Shown piece by piece: positions 27,758-35,413 of a stretch of DNA of 64,000 nt. Position numbers and translations under genes: made by a program. Position 1 is the first letter of the stretch; the number at the start of each line of letters is the position of its first letter. The notes under the pieces were generated by a model that saw nothing but the letters and a program-made list of their open reading frames with translations, was not told the DNA's origin and ran no database searches. The stretch is from Porticoccaceae bacterium (lineage in GTDB: Bacteria > Pseudomonadota > Gammaproteobacteria > Pseudomonadales > Porticoccaceae): assembly GCA_023228865.1 (NCBI GenBank), contig JALOAH010000007.1, positions 1-64,000 on the forward strand, read 5' to 3'.

Positions 27758-28219
27758 TTATGTTGTTGTGTCCGTGTGCAGGCGGGTCTCAATCCGGATT
27801 TCTGAACTCAGGGTACGGTACATGGGGCATTTGTTAGCGATGTCGAGCAGGCGTTCACGTTGGCTGTCGTCGAGAGAACCCTCGAGTTGGATTTCGCGCT
27901 CGACCCTGTCGAGCATGCCGGTTTTCGTCCCGCAGTCGGTGCCGTCGCCGGCGTCCTCCTTTCGGTGTGTCAGGCGCACGCTAACCCCGTCCAGAGGCCA
28001 CTGTTTGCGCCGGGCATACAGGCCGATGGTCATCGAGGTGCAGGAGCCCAGTGCCGCAAGCAGGAGGTCATAGGGGCTCGGGCCTCTGTCAGTGCCACCG
28101 GCAGCGATGGGCTCGTCAGTCTGGAAACGATGTTTGCCGGCCTCAACAGTTTGTACGAAGCCCAATGCACTGCCGCCTACGGTGACGGTGGTTGGATTGT
28201 CAGGATGTTGTTCAGTCAT
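27758..28219 (-). CDS. OsmC/Ohr-family peroxidase-like protein
   Basis: 153 residues with the two family cysteines in place: ALGSCTSMTIGLYARRKQWPL and ANKCPMYRTL. OsmC proteins reduce organic hydroperoxides through these thiols. The sequence is closer to the general OsmC branch than to Ohr. Its ATG overlaps the stop of the decayed glutathione-reductase-like gene upstream (ATGA), so the two were once coupled. Confidence 0.9.
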   Translation of the reverse strand: MTEQHPDNPTTVTVGGSALGFVQTVEAGKHRFQTDEPIAAGGTDRGPSPYDLLLAALGSCTSMTIGLYARRKQWPLDGVSVRLTHRKEDAGDGTDCGTKTGMLDRVEREIQLEGSLDDSQRERLLDIANKCPMYRTLSSEIRIETRLHTDTTT

Positions 28220-28700
28220 GCCGTTTTCCTTGTGTGGGGTACATGGTCGAATCTTGAGTCAATGGCCGATAAATACTCCAGCTGAGGCTCTTGGGGAATA
28301 ATGCCGCTCGGGTTGAGAGCCTTGGTCGAGTAGTCGCCGGTCTGGATGTGATCCGACCGGACACTGGCGGCGAATGCGGGTATTTTCAGCAATCGCACCA
28401 GATAATCATAGACCGCCGGGTAGCCGTTCAAGGGCTTGATGTTGCACTTGAACAGGCCGTAGTAGGCTAGCTCAAAACGCACCAGAGTGACAAACCCGCG
28501 GATATCGGTCTCCCTCAGTGGATTGCCCAGCAGTCGCAAAGATCTTGTCCACTGCTTCACTGTAGGCATGCTGGCCACTGGCAAAACCCGCCTGGTAGAC
28601 GCCATTGTTGACGTCGTTGTGAAGAAGCTGGTTAACCTGTTCGATCTCCTCCAGTGAAGGCGAGCCGCTTCGATTGAGCTTCGGGGTAGCGATAACGCCG
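28216..28700 (-). pseudogene. Decayed glutathionyl-hydroquinone reductase (YqjG/ECM4 type)
   Basis: The last 110 residues of the family survive in one frame: LRETDIRGFVTLVRFELAYYGLFKCN, SDHIQTGDYS and LNPSGIIP. Just upstream (about 28545–28660), in another frame, lies EEIEQVNQLLHNDVNNGVYQAGF followed by GQHAYSEAVDKIF, the preceding part of the same protein. About 15 residues and the frame are lost between them, and the catalytic N-terminal thioredoxin domain is absent. The intact enzyme would reduce glutathionyl-hydroquinones. Confidence 0.8.
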
Positions 28701-28795
28701 AGGTTTTGCTCTTTGACCTTGGCTGAGAAAGACTAAGGTGTCAGGTTGCAAAGCCCTGTTAAGTCTCGGGATTGGCAAGACGTTGTTTCACTACT

Positions 28796-28823
28796 GCAGC
28801 ATCGATCGCAAGATCGATGCTGC
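28796..28823. repeat. Perfect 12-bp hairpin with GCAA loop
   Basis: GCAGCATCGATC, a GCAA tetraloop, and GATCGATGCTGC. It lies 25 bases past the end of the DCC gene (minus strand). No T-run follows on either strand, so it is not a standard terminator; it may stabilise an mRNA 3' end. Confidence 0.6.
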
Positions 28824-28847
28824 CGCTGCCACGGATCACCAGGGCAT

Positions 28848-29300
28848 TCAATCTTCTCCCCCCATGCAGGAATTACAAGAGTAGAGGCGTTGATAGCGCC
28901 GCTCTGCCCAACGGTGGTAGATGGGTCGAGCCAGTTTGTTCAGCCCAGGCCAGAGCAGGGGTTTAAATAGCCAACCCCAGTCTGTATGAGACCAGGCTCT
29001 GATATTGGCTTCTAGACCGACCACCCAATGGCCATCAGCTGTGCGCAAGTGGAGTACTTTGAGGAGGGCTTCCCGGGAGGGCATGGTTTCCTCCAAACCC
29101 CGCTGGTGTATATCGGCAAACGCCAGGTTACCCCGCTGGAGGCGCTTCAGGGTGCGGATCTCCCTGGAGCATAAAGGGCATAGACCATCGTAGTAGAGAG
29201 TGTCTGTTACAGGCACCGGCTTGGCCATTGACTCGGCGTTAGGATTGGGCTCGTTCATACGATCATTAGAGACAGTCATAACCCGGACTCGCTGGATCAT
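28848..29300 (-). CDS. DCC-family thiol-disulfide oxidoreductase-like protein (DUF393)
   Basis: Up to 150 residues. The family signature DGLCPLCSREI places a CxxC at Cys41–Cys44 after the YYDGLC motif, and RTADGHWVVGLEA followed by LLWPGLNKLARPIYHRWA is the conserved C-terminal part. It is a predicted cytoplasmic thioredoxin-like protein; no substrate is known. Met9 or Met15 are alternative starts, since the first 30 residues are not conserved. Confidence 0.82.
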   Translation of the reverse strand: MIQRVRVMTVSNDRMNEPNPNAESMAKPVPVTDTLYYDGLCPLCSREIRTLKRLQRGNLAFADIHQRGLEETMPSREALLKVLHLRTADGHWVVGLEANIRAWSHTDWGWLFKPLLWPGLNKLARPIYHRWAERRYQRLYSCNSCMGGED

Positions 29301-29394
29301 TGACCCAGCTGCCCCATGAAAGGCATTTTTTCACCGGGTTTTCGGTTTTTCCGGAATGGGTGGTAGCGTACATTTCGACCATTTTGACAGCCAT

Positions 29395-29943
29395 TCACTG
29401 ATGGCTTTTGTTGCGTAAAGAGATATTTTTTCGTTTCCCCGTGACCATGGAAAGGGGTAAGTTTTCGCCAAGACGAATGCTTTCAACGATGGCCGCGATG
29501 ATGTGTATGCTGACCAGTGCGGCCAGAATGTTTGCGATGGACTCGTGGAGATTCTCCACCCAGTCTTCTCCCCAGAACATATCGATTTCTTCCATCATGT
29601 AGCCGGAGATGCCGAGCCCGAACATTGCCGTCATCATCATGATCATCACCAGTGCGCCAATGGGTGAGTGGCCAAGGTGACGGTGCACTCCGCCACTCAC
29701 CAGTAGTTTCAAGTGAGACTTGAGACGACTCGCGGTTGGCCAGCACTCCCGCCAGGAAGCAGCACCCCCTGATGTAAATCCCCAGACAATACGCACCAAT
29801 AGCCAGGCAAAGGCGTAGTAACCGATCCATCGGTGCCAGTCCTCCCCCTCCTCTGTAAAGAAGTAGTTTGCGAAGAAAGAGAGAGCCAGCGACCAGTGGA
29901 ATAACCTGACAAGGGGATCCCAAAGTTTGACGTTAGTGGTCAT
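29395..29943 (-). CDS. Cytochrome b561-type membrane protein
   Basis: 182 residues with four membrane helices and heme-ligand histidines (VRLFHWSLALSFF, HRWIGYYAFAWLLVRIVWG, and LHESIANILAALVSIHIIAAI), matching the bacterial b561/Ni-Fe-hydrogenase b subunit fold. It moves electrons across the inner membrane. Its ATG overlaps the stop of the upstream PepSY gene (TGATG), so the pair is translated together; such pairs are common in gammaproteobacteria. Confidence 0.9.
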   Translation of the reverse strand: MTTNVKLWDPLVRLFHWSLALSFFANYFFTEEGEDWHRWIGYYAFAWLLVRIVWGFTSGGAASWRECWPTASRLKSHLKLLVSGGVHRHLGHSPIGALVMIMMMTAMFGLGISGYMMEEIDMFWGEDWVENLHESIANILAALVSIHIIAAIVESIRLGENLPLSMVTGKRKNISLRNKSHQ

Positions 29944-30206
29944 CAATCTTCAATTTTGGCTTTCACGATTTCACCATCGACTGGGTTGAAGTAGATCTCA
30001 ACCTTTTTGCCATCCTTGTCCCAGCCGTAAATTTCGTAGCAGTTGCCGGAGGTGACTTTGAATTTCTTGATCTTGTAGCCATCAGATTCAAGGGATTGCT
30101 TGAAAGCGTCTTGATCTTGCCATTCGGATTGATCGGCCGAAGTACAATCCGGGCCTGCGAAGGCTGCCGGGCTCAACATAAGTAAGGTAATGAGTAAGCG
30201 GCGCAT
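29943..30206 (-). CDS. Exported PepSY-domain protein
   Basis: 87 residues from the ATG at 30206, which has AGGAG eight bases upstream. Signal peptide MRRLLITLLMLSPAAFA, then one PepSY domain (WQDQDAFKQSLESDGYKIKKFKVTSGNCYEIYGWDKDGKKVEIYFNP). Likely periplasmic; in b561 pairs it may bind heme or modulate the cytochrome. A longer reading upstream runs into the repeat at 30231–30344 and is not used. Confidence 0.88.
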   Translation of the reverse strand: MRRLLITLLMLSPAAFAGPDCTSADQSEWQDQDAFKQSLESDGYKIKKFKVTSGNCYEIYGWDKDGKKVEIYFNPVDGEIVKAKIED

Positions 30207-30230
30207 AGTTATCTCCTGTTGCTGAAATTT

Positions 30231-30344
30231 AAGAAAACTCTCATTAATGGCATTCCCGCGCAGGCGGGAATCTATAATTTCTTGGTTTTTCGTCACTCCC
30301 GCCTACGCGGGAGTGACGAAAACAGAATTAATCAGAGTTTCCTT
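30231..30344. repeat. MITE-like palindromic repeat, copy B
   Basis: The second copy of the element at 671–780: the same central palindromes (CATTCCCGCGCAGGCGGGAA and ACTCCCGCCTACGCGGGAGT), the same joining segment, and similar inverted ends. Differences from copy A are few and spread over the element. It lies just upstream of the PepSY gene. Confidence 0.8.
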
Positions 30345-30379
30345 GGTTGATTGAATTGATAAATATAGAACGATCCCTA

Positions 30380-30937
30380 TTACAGGTCTATGACCTGGAA
30401 CAGCCCGACAGTAATAAATGCCAGCGAGGCCAAAATGCGAGTCAACTTCAACGGGATGCGTTCTATCAGATAATGCCCTGCAAAAACCACGGGAACATTG
30501 GCCAGTAACATACCTAATGTCGTACCGATGGTGACCCAAAGCACACTTTCGTACTGCGCACCCAGTAAGACCGTGGCGATCTGGGTTTTATCCCCAATCT
30601 CGGCGAGAAAAAAGAGTATTGCTGACGCGGCAAAGGCGCCTAAATGGTGAAACCTGGTTCCGGCGCTGTCGTCCTTGTCCGGAATCAGCAGCCAGAGTCC
30701 AACCACAATAAAACTGCCTCCGATCATCCACTGGCCTGCTTGGCTCTGCAGGAACTGGCCAATCCATCCGCCCAGCCATGCCGAAATGCCATGATTGACA
30801 AGTGTAGCAACGAGAATGCCAAGCACGATTCCCCATCGACTTCGGAATCGGGTGGCAAGGAACAGGGACAGGAGTTGGGTTTTGTCGCCGATTTCAGCCA
30901 GGGCGACAGTGAGTGTCGAGGTGAGAAATGCATCCAT
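30380..30937 (-). CDS. TMEM165/GDT1-family (UPF0016) cation exporter
   Basis: 185 residues from the ATG at 30937, which follows 39 bases of weak upstream coding. The family's two E-x-G-D-K-T motifs are intact: LAEIGDKTQLLSLFLATRFR and FFLAEIGDKTQIATVLLGAQY, one in each half of an inverted-repeat membrane protein with six helices. Bacterial members (MneA) export manganese. A structured leader with a likely manganese riboswitch and terminator lies upstream, fitting that role. Confidence 0.93.
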   Translation of the reverse strand: MDAFLTSTLTVALAEIGDKTQLLSLFLATRFRSRWGIVLGILVATLVNHGISAWLGGWIGQFLQSQAGQWMIGGSFIVVGLWLLIPDKDDSAGTRFHHLGAFAASAILFFLAEIGDKTQIATVLLGAQYESVLWVTIGTTLGMLLANVPVVFAGHYLIERIPLKLTRILASLAFITVGLFQVIDL

Positions 30938-30968
30938 TGAATGTGCTCCGGCGGGATAGGTGTAAGAC

Positions 30969-31014
30969 AAAGGCAACGGGAAACACTCCCACCATAGGAG
31001 TTTCCCATTGCCTT
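30969..31014 (-). terminator. Leader terminator of the cation-exporter gene
   Basis: On the minus strand AAGGCAA-T-GGGAAAC pairs with GTTTCCC-G-TTGCCTT, a stem of about 15 bp, followed by TTTGTCTT. It lies between the riboswitch candidate and the start codon, so it is the probable expression platform. Confidence 0.7.
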
Positions 31015-31035
31015 AGGTATTGTCACTACTGCGAA

Positions 31036-31117
31036 CCGCAGCAGGGGACTGCCATGAGCCATTGAGGCTCAAGTATGTTGACAGGCACTCTCGAAGTTTG
31101 AGAAGACTACTGCGCGG
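31036..31117 (-). ncRNA. Candidate yybP-ykoY manganese riboswitch
   Basis: The closing stem is CCGCGCAG with CTG-C-TGCGG. It encloses a hairpin around TTCTC/GAGAG, then the conserved TCAACATACT (31072–31081) and a TGAGCC/GGCTCA stem. GCAGTAGTC stands near the start, where the class has its GGGAGTAG loop, so that element is diverged. The leader precedes a manganese-exporter-family gene, where this riboswitch class is often found. The match is by memory of the E. coli mntP/alx leaders. Confidence 0.65.
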
Positions 31118-31471
31118 ATGGTATCTTAAAACTTATCTTCACTACCTTGGGGATTTGACTTGCTGTAGCTTGCCTGCAAGCGATGAGCAGCTATTGGCTC
31201 CGCGGTTTATCGCCGGCAGGCCGGCTCTACAACGCGCCCAGCTCACAGAGTAATAAGTGCCAAACAGCACGATGCACTACACTAGTTGAGTAGGAGATGT
31301 CTGAGTTCGAAGGTTTATCGCTTGTGTCGTCATGGGGGCACAATCGCTGCTCACGCAGGTGGCACGCTAAAATCATATAGGGTTTCCAGCCTATATCAAT
31401 GATCCTTTTTCATCAGCGCACTTGGCTTAACAAGACTTAACCCAAGACACAGACTTACTATCCTGGGCACC
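31118..31471. other. Intergenic region with REP-like repeats
   Basis: 31157–31230 holds a REP-like segment (GTAGCTTGCCTGCAAGCGATG and CGCCGGCAGGCCGGCTCTAC) similar to those at 57.7 kb. The remainder, up to the end of the ABC operon, shows no gene; only the direct-repeat sequence at 31421–31444 stands out. Confidence 0.5.
31421..31444 (+). repeat. Direct repeat, left of the tetR–ABC operon
   Basis: CTTGGCTTAACAAGACTTAA followed by CCCA. It resembles 35239–35262 (CTTTGCTTAACGTGACTTAA, then ACCA) in the same orientation, about 20 of 24 positions alike. The pair brackets the four-gene operon. Confidence 0.4.
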
Positions 31472-32179
31472 CTATGGAAGACGCCCGTCTCCCATTTCTT
31501 CACGGGTGATGCCGTCACGTATATGATAAAGGCGCTTGAAGGTGGGGATGATTTTCTCGTCGTGGGTAACGACGATAATGGCTGTGTTCTGACTCTTGGC
31601 CATGTCGTTAAGAATACGAATCACCGTCAGGGCGCGCTCGCTATCGAGAGGCGCAGTGGGCTCATCGGCCAGGATCACCGGGGGGCGATTGATCAGTCCC
31701 CGGGCAATGGCCACCCGCTGCTGCTCGCCGCCGGAGAGCTGGCTTGGCATGGCGGCAGCCCGGTGGCCCACGTCGAGGGCGTCGAGCAGAGCCCGGGCTC
31801 GCCTTCGCGCCTCCCGATTCCTGACCCCGGCAAGCATGGGCAGCAGAGCTACATTGTCGAGCACATCGAGGAAAGGGATGAGGTAGGGTGCTTGGAACAC
31901 AAAACCGATTTTGTCCCTGCGCAGGTCGCGAAGATCGTTGATCTGCCAGCCATTGTCATAGATGACCTGATCGCCCAGCACCATGCGTCCGCCGCTGGGC
32001 TCGATGATCGCTCCCAGGCACTTGAGCAATGTGCTCTTGCCCGACCCCGAGGGACCAATAAGACCTACCACTTCCCCAGGAGCCACGGCCATGTCCACCT
32101 GTTTCAGCGCATCCACGGCAGTGCTGCCTTTGCCGTAGCGTTTGCGCAGCCCCTCAATACGAATACCCGTCCCGGTCAT
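31472..32179 (-). CDS. ABC exporter ATPase (MacB/LolD/DevA type)
   Basis: 235 residues with Walker [11 protein letters not shown]-loop [12 protein letters not shown], signature [15 protein letters not shown], Walker [13 protein letters not shown] and a C-terminal His switch VVTHDEK. The sequence is of the type that energises FtsX-like permeases joined to a fusion protein. It follows the permease gene with one base between, as the last gene of the operon. Substrate unknown. Confidence 0.93.
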   Translation of the reverse strand: MTGTGIRIEGLRKRYGKGSTAVDALKQVDMAVAPGEVVGLIGPSGSGKSTLLKCLGAIIEPSGGRMVLGDQVIYDNGWQINDLRDLRRDKIGFVFQAPYLIPFLDVLDNVALLPMLAGVRNREARRRARALLDALDVGHRAAAMPSQLSGGEQQRVAIARGLINRPPVILADEPTAPLDSERALTVIRILNDMAKSQNTAIIVVTHDEKIIPTFKRLYHIRDGITREEMGDGRLP

Positions 32180-32180
32180 A

Positions 32181-33383
32181 TCAGCCTCCGATGGCCTCGG
32201 CGGGGTCTACCTTCAAGGCCATGCGGATGGCACTGACACTGGCGAGCACGCAGATGATCACGACGGCCACCAGAGCGCGCACCGTATCCATAGGCATCAG
32301 TAGCACGTATTTGGGAAACAAGGGCGCGGCAAAGGTGGCGGTTATTTTGCCCACTACAAAGCCGGTCAATCCCAGTGCCAGAGCCTGCTGGAGGATCATG
32401 GCGGCGATCGTGCGGTTGCGGGTGCCGATCAGTTTGAGTACGGCGATTTCACGGATTTTGTCCAAGGTGAGCGTGTAGATAATGAAGGCGACGATGGCAG
32501 CGCTCACTGTGGCCAGAATGACCAGGAACATGGCAATCTGGCGCGCCGAGGAGGCGATCAGTTTGCCGATGAGAATGCCCTCCATTTGCTCGCGGGTGTA
32601 GGCGGTCAGGCGCTTCCAGCGGCGGATGTCGCTGGCCACGGCGTTGGCGTCGTGGCCAGGAGCCAAAGTGACCAGAGCTGCGTTAACGTAGGTGTTGGTG
32701 CTTTGGGACGCCAGCACGGCCTCAGCCAATCTGGGGGCGCCGGGCGGATTGAGGGCGGGATTGGCCAGTGTGCGGCGACGGTTCTGCCAGATGGCGTCGT
32801 TATCCTTGAGAAACTGGGCCTGCTGGGCGTCCTTGAGGGGGATGAAGACCATCGGATCTCCCGCCGATGACACCATGCGCCTCGTCAACCCCACCACGGT
32901 GTACTGGTGGCGACGGATGGTGATGTGCTCCCCCAAGGCAAAACCGCTGGAGATATCGGCCACGGCCTCGTAATGGCCGCGAGTGATGTGCCTGCCCGCG
33001 ATCAGATAGGGCGGCCACCCTGAAGTGCTGGGGTCGCCGTTGGCCAGTCCCACCACCATGACCCTGACATCAGTCTGACCCCGCTCCACCTGCATAGTCA
33101 GGTAGGTGACATTAGCGGCACTGGCGACGCCGGGCAATGTGAGCAGCGCGCGGTAGCTGTCATCGGGGATGCTGGAAGACTCCGCATAGGGACCCAGGGT
33201 GTCCTGCTGTACCACCCACAGGTCGGCACCACTGTTGTCGAGTAGCGCGCGAGCGTCGGCCACCATTCCCCGGTAGACTCCAGCCATGGTTAAGGTGACA
33301 CCGATCAACAACCCCAGCCCTACGCCGGTGAAGACAAATTTTCCCCAGCTGTGGAGTATGTCACGCCCCGCCAGACTAATCAC
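32181..33383 (-). CDS. ABC permease, FtsX/MacB type (DevC-like)
   Basis: 400 residues: one N-terminal helix (about 15–35), a large periplasmic MacB-PCD domain (about 40–265), and three C-terminal helices of the FtsX domain (about 275–395, EIAVLKLIGTRNRTIAAMILQQ). This mechanotransmission fold works without moving substrate through the membrane. GTG start overlaps the fusion-protein stop (GTGA), so translation is coupled. Confidence 0.92.
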   Translation of the reverse strand: MISLAGRDILHSWGKFVFTGVGLGLLIGVTLTMAGVYRGMVADARALLDNSGADLWVVQQDTLGPYAESSSIPDDSYRALLTLPGVASAANVTYLTMQVERGQTDVRVMVVGLANGDPSTSGWPPYLIAGRHITRGHYEAVADISSGFALGEHITIRRHQYTVVGLTRRMVSSAGDPMVFIPLKDAQQAQFLKDNDAIWQNRRRTLANPALNPPGAPRLAEAVLASQSTNTYVNAALVTLAPGHDANAVASDIRRWKRLTAYTREQMEGILIGKLIASSARQIAMFLVILATVSAAIVAFIIYTLTLDKIREIAVLKLIGTRNRTIAAMILQQALALGLTGFVVGKITATFAAPLFPKYVLLMPMDTVRALVAVVIICVLASVSAIRMALKVDPAEAIGG

Positions 33384-34531
33384 GGCGCTGTCTTCTCCAG
33401 ACTGTCCACCACTTTCAGGCGGCGCCCGGCACTGACCTGGGCTTCACTGTAGTGAACCACCAGGTCGTTCTCGGCAACGCCGGCCACCACTTCCACCCAG
33501 CCGTCGAGACCCGAGACACCCAGTGTGATGGGCACGAATTCGTGGCTGCGCCCCGTTATTTTCCACACGCCCGTTACGCCGTTCTGACGGTGGATGGCGC
33601 TGTTGGGAACAGCGACGACGGCGGACTGCACCGGCAGCGAGACAGTGACCTCGGCCAGTTCGCCGATGGCCGGCAGCGGGGCAGGCAAAGGATCGAAAAG
33701 AATCTTCGCCCGGGTTTCCTCTGTGACAGTGTCGGCTACCGGCTCCACCCACAGCACCTTGCCGGTCACAGATTGCTTGCCGCGGGAGCGAAGTTCGATA
33801 TTCACTTTCTGCCCCGACGCCAGCGGGGCGCTACCGCGCTGATCGAAGCGGGCATTGAGCCATAGACTGCCCGTGTCCACCACTTCCACTACCGCCTCGC
33901 CGGCCACCAGCGTGGTGCCTGGATCGGCATGACGTGCCACCACCAGACCCGCCGCCGGCGCGACCAGCTTGAGATGGTCTTGCAGAGCCGTCAGTGCTTC
34001 ACGGTCGGCCTGGTTACTGGCAAGACCTGCCTGGGCAGCGGTCAACGCGGCAGTGGCGGCGCGGAGATCATCCCGCGCTGCGGTGGCCTGTTCCTCGCTG
34101 ATGGATCCCAATTCGAACAGACGCCTGTAGCGGCGGGCGCGATCGTCTGCTTGACTGTGGCGAGCCTCGGCTTCCTGCACTCCGGCAGCGCCACGCTGGA
34201 TGGCGGCTTCGAGAGCCTGGGCACGCTCGCCGAGGTCGACGGGAGCCATGGCGCCCAGGTGCTGTCCAGCAGCAACCGCGTCGCCCACATCGACAAACAG
34301 CGATTCGAGGCGCCCGGCGGCGGTGGGGCCGATGCGGTAGCTGTGTCGGGCTTCCACTGTGGCAATGCCAAAAAGACTGGGGGTAATCGTGCGAGCTTCA
34401 GCCTGAGCCAGGGTGACGATAACGGGTGCCATGGGTCCCGAATTGACCGCCACATAGACAAACAGAGCGAGTACAGGCACCAGAGCCGCGGTCAGCACGA
34501 AGGCGCGACGTCGCAAAGCCGGGGCGCTCAC
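33380..34531 (-). CDS. Membrane-fusion protein of the ABC exporter (HlyD/DevB type)
   Basis: 383 residues with an N-terminal membrane anchor (RRRAFVLTAALVPVLALFVYVAV), a lipoyl half (RIGPTAAGRLESLFVDVGDAVAAGQHLG), a helical hairpin of about 90 residues rich in Ala/Glu/Arg, the second lipoyl half (LKLVAPAAGLVVARHADPG) and a beta-barrel domain. It links the permease to an outer-membrane factor such as TolC, which is not encoded here. The GTG start overlaps the tetR stop. Confidence 0.92.
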   Translation of the reverse strand: MSAPALRRRAFVLTAALVPVLALFVYVAVNSGPMAPVIVTLAQAEARTITPSLFGIATVEARHSYRIGPTAAGRLESLFVDVGDAVAAGQHLGAMAPVDLGERAQALEAAIQRGAAGVQEAEARHSQADDRARRYRRLFELGSISEEQATAARDDLRAATAALTAAQAGLASNQADREALTALQDHLKLVAPAAGLVVARHADPGTTLVAGEAVVEVVDTGSLWLNARFDQRGSAPLASGQKVNIELRSRGKQSVTGKVLWVEPVADTVTEETRAKILFDPLPAPLPAIGELAEVTVSLPVQSAVVAVPNSAIHRQNGVTGVWKITGRSHEFVPITLGVSGLDGWVEVVAGVAENDLVVHYSEAQVSAGRRLKVVDSLEKTAP

Positions 34532-35130
34532 GATACCACCCCGATGGCGCGACGATACAGTGCAAACGCTCCATGCGCATCCCTGTCGAGGCGGCTGACA
34601 TCGCCGGCAAGTAGCGACTGCATCACCAATCCCTGGATGGTGCCGATGAACAGGGTCGCCGCCGCAGCTGTATCCACCTCGGCGGCAATTTCACCTCGAG
34701 TCTTGCCTTTTTCTATTAATTCCACCAACCGCTTTCCATAGGTCTGAAGCAGTTTCTGCACCATGCGCTTGGCGCCGGTTTGTTCACGGCGCTGGAGCTC
34801 TCCGAAGATCATGCGGGGTACTCCCGGGCGCTCCATGACGAAGGCCACATGGGTCATGAACATGGCTTCCAGTGAAGCGAGGGCGCCACTCGATCCGACG
34901 GCTGCCCTGGCCAACCGATCCAGGAGCCGCTCTGCCACCCAGGCCATCACCGCTTCCCAAATGGCATCTTTGCTGGGAAAGTGACGAAACAGTGCCCCTT
35001 GGGTGAGGTTCATGCGTTTGGCGATAGCGCTAGTGGTGATTTCCCCAGGATTACAGGTAGCCGCCAGCTCGATGACCGCCTCAACGGTGTGGGCGCGGCG
35101 CTCCTTGGCGGGCAGGTGTTTGGCTTGCAT
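34528..35130 (-). CDS. TetR-family regulator of the ABC exporter operon
   Basis: 200 residues. The N-terminal HTH is clear (NPGEITTSAIAKRMNLTQGALFRHFPSKDAIWEAVMAWV), followed by a helical ligand/dimer domain. It is the first gene of the operon and overlaps the fusion-protein gene by four bases, so it controls its own transport genes. A palindrome at 35152–35165, just before its ATG, is a possible operator. The inducer is unknown. Confidence 0.92.
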   Translation of the reverse strand: MQAKHLPAKERRAHTVEAVIELAATCNPGEITTSAIAKRMNLTQGALFRHFPSKDAIWEAVMAWVAERLLDRLARAAVGSSGALASLEAMFMTHVAFVMERPGVPRMIFGELQRREQTGAKRMVQKLLQTYGKRLVELIEKGKTRGEIAAEVDTAAAATLFIGTIQGLVMQSLLAGDVSRLDRDAHGAFALYRRAIGVVS

Positions 35131-35151
35131 CTCTCATTGCTCTCAAAAGTA

Positions 35152-35165
35152 AGTAACTAATTACT
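35152..35165. promoter_or_regulatory. Possible TetR operator
   Basis: AGTAA-CTAA-TTACT, an inverted repeat about 20 bases upstream of the tetR ATG. Repression by the adjacent regulator is inferred from position. Confidence 0.4.
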
Positions 35166-35238
35166 ATCATAGAGCGTTCAACAAAGCTTGTAAAACAACA
35201 TTTCGATCGATTAAGCAATGCGTTTGTCATGCACAGGA

Positions 35239-35262
35239 CTTTGCTTAACGTGACTTAAACCA
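35239..35262 (+). repeat. Direct repeat, right of the tetR–ABC operon
   Basis: The partner of 31421–31444. It lies between the operon and the conserved yicC–rph block, so the two copies could mark the ends of an inserted segment of about 3.8 kb. No recombinase gene is present. Confidence 0.4.
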
Positions 35263-35413
35263 GATAACTGGGCAGTGGGTCAACTTACAGCCCTTCCGTA
35301 AATGTCTTCTCCAGCGGGAATCGGTGACTATTTATGGCGCTTTTTGGGGCTGCGATTTAATACAACATATTGATATATAGAAAAAATTTTAATTTATGGA
35401 AGGCTGAGGGAAT

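Noticed and set aside
31421..35262. Integron attC-like sites (GCTTAAC resembles the core site)
   Set aside because: No paired GTTRRRY end or palindromic attC structure and no integrase; kept only as direct repeats.
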